6,308 nt of DNA from a halophilic archaeon J07HX64 (lineage in GTDB: Archaea > Halobacteriota > Halobacteria > Halobacteriales > Haloarculaceae). The translations under genes and the position numbers were made by a program. The stretch covers positions 1,046,491 through 1,052,798 of the forward strand of contig KE356579.1 of assembly GCA_000416085.1 (NCBI GenBank), written 5' to 3'. This document shows, in pieces, positions 5,327-6,308 of this stretch. Below the pieces are notes generated by a model. It saw only the letters and a list, made by a program, of their open reading frames with translations, did no database searches and had not been told where the DNA came from. The first letter of the stretch is position 1. Every line of letters begins with the position of its first letter.

Positions 5327-5634
5327 ATAGTCGGGTGAGGTTCTCCGCTTTGTTGTTGTCCGGACCCCAGCATCACCGATTATAGGTTCGAAGGCACTGT
5401 CGAGTTTGCGTAGACCGACGAGCCACACCGCACTCACTGTCGGATGCCGCGGAGGCGGTTCTATCCGAGAACCCGAGCGGTGTGTCCAGGATGCAGTCTA
5501 TGTGTGCTGACTGTTGCTGCCGACGGCACGCGTGAGTGCCTGTCGCGGCGCACACAGGTGAGTGTCGGGTGTTCGGTTGTCGTGGATACAGCCACAGCCA
5601 GTCTGCGGGCAGGACAGTGTGAGCGCCACGGAAT
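5327..5634. other. Gap after the cinA-family gene without a convincing gene
   Basis: No frame here has the acidic, A/V/D/E-rich composition of the neighbours. One open frame starting at 5444 contains CPGCSLC but is Arg-rich and runs antisense through the next gene. A T-rich tract follows the gene end (TTTGTTGTTGT, 5349-5359). GTGAGTG occurs twice (5532-5538, 5558-5564), with its complement CACTCAC at 5431-5437, and CCTGT/ACAGG flanks a 10-base loop near 5539-5558. A TATA-like GATTATAGG sits near 5380 with no obvious gene behind it. No tRNA or known RNA is recognised. Confidence 0.5.
5349..5360 (+). terminator. T-rich tract downstream of the psmB-cinA pair
   Basis: The + strand reads TTTGTTGTTGTC about 23 bases after the cinA-family stop codon, in otherwise GC-rich DNA. 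Archaeal transcription ends in T-rich stretches, often without a hairpin, so this is the most likely end of the psmB-cinA transcript. No stable stem precedes it. Confidence 0.35.
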
Positions 5635-5654
5635 AAAAAAGCGGATCTCCGTGG
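5626..5654 (-). terminator. Hairpin with a T6 run, likely end of the thiamine-binding protein transcript
   Basis: CCACGGA (5626-5632) and TCCGTGG (5648-5654) form a perfect 7-base stem. The loop between them carries AAAAAA (5635-5640), which reads as a T6 run in the - strand transcript. It lies about 90 bases after the stop codon of the MTH1187-type gene. A T-run of this kind is the typical archaeal termination signal; the enclosing stem is an additional structure of unknown value. Confidence 0.5.
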
Positions 5655-5707
5655 TGACGAGAGACGGGAGCTCTCGAATCAGTTGCTCTCGAGATGTTTC
5701 ACGACAC

Positions 5708-5737
5708 ACCCCTCTGGGTAGGGGTCAACTCACCCCT
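5708..5737 (-). repeat. Three regularly spaced arms forming two mutually exclusive hairpins at the gene's 3' end
   Basis: ACCCCT (5708-5713), AGGGGT (5720-5725) and ACCCCT (5732-5737) are spaced exactly 12 bases apart. The middle arm can pair with either outer arm, giving a 6-base stem and 6-base loop in each case. On the - strand the first arm encountered overlaps the last codons and the T of the TGA stop of the thiamine-binding protein gene. Confidence 0.5.
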
Positions 5738-6047
5738 CGCGGTGACTTGTCGCCTCTCGGCCGAGTTCCGCCTCGACGGACTCAACCTTCGCCGCCGCAG
5801 GGTCGTCGACGGTCCGTTTGTCGTCTATCTTCAGGAACGTGCCCACACGGTCGGCCTCCAGAGTCTCGTGGGCGGCCTGTGCCGCCGCGAACACCTCACC
5901 GACATCGTCGGCCTCCAGGACCGTCCCCATCGGTGTTGTCTCGTACTCGAGTTCGAACGACTCGAGTGCCTCGATCGCGCGTGCAACCCCCGGGGCCATG
6001 CTTCCGTCGGTGTCGGGCGAGACTGCCAGAAACGCTGTCACGGTCAT
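5730..6047 (-). CDS. MTH1187-family thiamine-binding protein (DUF77/UPF0045)
   Basis: This 105-residue protein belongs to the MTH1187/YkoF-like family, small alpha/beta proteins that form tetramers and are thought to bind thiamine or its precursor in the cytosol. Matching features are the N-terminal strand MTVTAFLAVSP (1-11), DGSMAPGVARAIEALES (14-30), the conserved YETTPMGTVLEADDVGEVFAAAQAAHE block (35-61) and RVGTFLKIDDKRTVD (67-81). A short charged tail (about 90-105) ends the protein. Length is typical and no signal peptide or membrane segment is present. The ATG at 6047 is the first start in frame that matches the family. There is no TPP-riboswitch-like sequence in the short upstream gap. 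The gene is divergent from the malic enzyme gene (97-base gap) and appears monocistronic. Ligand binding is inferred from the family only. Confidence 0.9.
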   Translation of the reverse strand: MTVTAFLAVSPDTDGSMAPGVARAIEALESFELEYETTPMGTVLEADDVGEVFAAAQAAHETLEADRVGTFLKIDDKRTVDDPAAAKVESVEAELGREATSHREG

Positions 6048-6109
6048 AACCGCCTGTTTGCGCGGCGTGGCAATGGACCTTCCGGGCCGCGGTCGGTACG
6101 ACTCTCTCC

Positions 6110-6144
6110 ACAGCGCTTTTTATATCAGGCGGTGTACCCATCCT
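6110..6144 (+). promoter_or_regulatory. Malic enzyme promoter; A/T element possibly used in both directions
   Basis: CTTTTTATATC (6116-6126) is centred about 25 bases before the ATG at 6145, matching a leaderless haloarchaeal promoter. On the opposite strand it reads GATATAAAAAG, about 73 bases before the thiamine-binding protein start, so it is also the only good TATA candidate for that gene in the 97-base divergent gap. Confidence 0.6.
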
Positions 6145-6308
6145 ATGGGACTCGACGAGGACGCTCTCGAATATCATCGACAGGACCCGCCGGGGAAACT
6201 GGAGATCTCGACGACAAAGCCGACAAACACACAGCGGGACCTGAGTCTCGCGTACTCACCCGGTGTGGCCGCCCCGTGCCGGGAGATCCGGGACGACCCC
6301 GGGAAGGC
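6145..6308 (+). CDS. maeB: Malic enzyme, N-terminal fragment (3' end outside window)
   Basis: Malic enzyme oxidatively decarboxylates malate to pyruvate and CO2 with reduction of NAD(P), linking the citric acid cycle to pyruvate. Only 54 complete codons are in the window. They begin MGLDEDALEYHRQDPPGKLE and contain the strongly conserved ISTTKPTNTQRDLSLAYSPGVAAPC (21-45). The AYSPGVA segment holds Tyr37, which corresponds to the conserved catalytic tyrosine of the family's Y(T/S)PGVA motif. This N-terminus is that of the MaeB-type enzymes, which often carry a C-terminal phosphotransacetylase-like domain; whether this one does cannot be seen. Cofactor preference (NADP or NAD) is also not visible. 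The start is set by the ATG at 6145 and the TATA element 25 bases before it. The gene is cut by the window end, not broken. Confidence 0.93.
   Translation, partial: MGLDEDALEYHRQDPPGKLEISTTKPTNTQRDLSLAYSPGVAAPCREIRDDPGK

Noticed and set aside
5375..5400. GGTTCGAAGGC, resembling a tRNA T-arm
   Set aside because: The bases around it do not form a 5-base T stem, and no acceptor, D or anticodon arms can be placed within 80 bases on either side.
5444..6049. A + strand frame with a CPGCSLC zinc-ribbon-like motif near its start
   Set aside because: It is Arg/Pro-rich, has no promoter at the right distance, and two thirds of it run antisense through the well-supported thiamine-binding protein gene. 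The cysteine pattern lacks a second knuckle.
6048..6110. Possible thiamine (TPP) riboswitch before the thiamine-binding protein gene
   Set aside because: The gap is short and lacks the conserved CUGAGA and ACCUGA-type segments on the - strand.
1..6308. CRISPR array, insertion sequence, prophage, toxin-antitoxin or other defence system
   Set aside because: No regularly spaced repeats, terminal inverted repeats, transposase or nuclease motifs were seen; the genes are ordinary core-genome families.

Overview
The window looks like haloarchaeal core chromosome (class Halobacteria). GC content is high, the proteins are rich in Asp/Glu, and several genes have a T/A-rich box about 25-28 bases before the start codon with no Shine-Dalgarno sequence, as expected for leaderless archaeal transcripts. 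The families present (archaeal proteasome beta subunit with a long propeptide, UPF0212/DUF555, Xre-type HTH fused to CBS domains, a haloarchaeal-type M50 protease) are typical of haloarchaea. No rRNA, tRNA, CRISPR array, transposase or phage gene was recognised.

Layout. Bases 1-299 hold the 3' end of an unrecognised gene for a protein with one clear membrane segment (+). A site-2-type (M50) membrane metalloprotease follows at 430-1065 (+). After a 385-base gap comes purM (1451-2488, +), the fifth step of purine synthesis. Convergent to it is an HTH+CBS regulator (2485-3033, -), whose stop codon lies in the same CTAG as the purM stop. Upstream of the regulator, on the same strand, is a UPF0212/DUF555 gene (3083-3436, -). 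A 342-base regulatory gap separates this from a 55-residue basic membrane miniprotein (3779-3946, +) that has the most TATA-like promoter in the window. Then come psmB (4045-4761, +), the proteasome catalytic subunit, and a stand-alone CinA C-terminal-domain protein, probably a nicotinamide-nucleotide amidase (4820-5326, +). A gap of about 400 bases contains terminator-like sequences. It is followed by an MTH1187-type thiamine-binding protein (5730-6047, -) and, divergently, the first 54 codons of a malic enzyme (6145 to the window end, +).

How the genes relate. This is mostly independent housekeeping: purine synthesis, protein turnover, NAD(P) salvage, possible thiamine handling and central carbon metabolism. 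The gene pairs that may be linked are psmB-cinA (58-base gap, no evident internal promoter) and DUF555-HTH/CBS (49-base gap that holds its own promoter). I do not see a convincing new multi-gene system. The items most worth a second look are a perfect inverted repeat at the HTH/CBS promoter that could be an autoregulatory operator, the orphan 55-residue membrane protein with its patterned promoter, the shared stop codons of the convergent purM/regulator pair, and two unexplained structured gaps.
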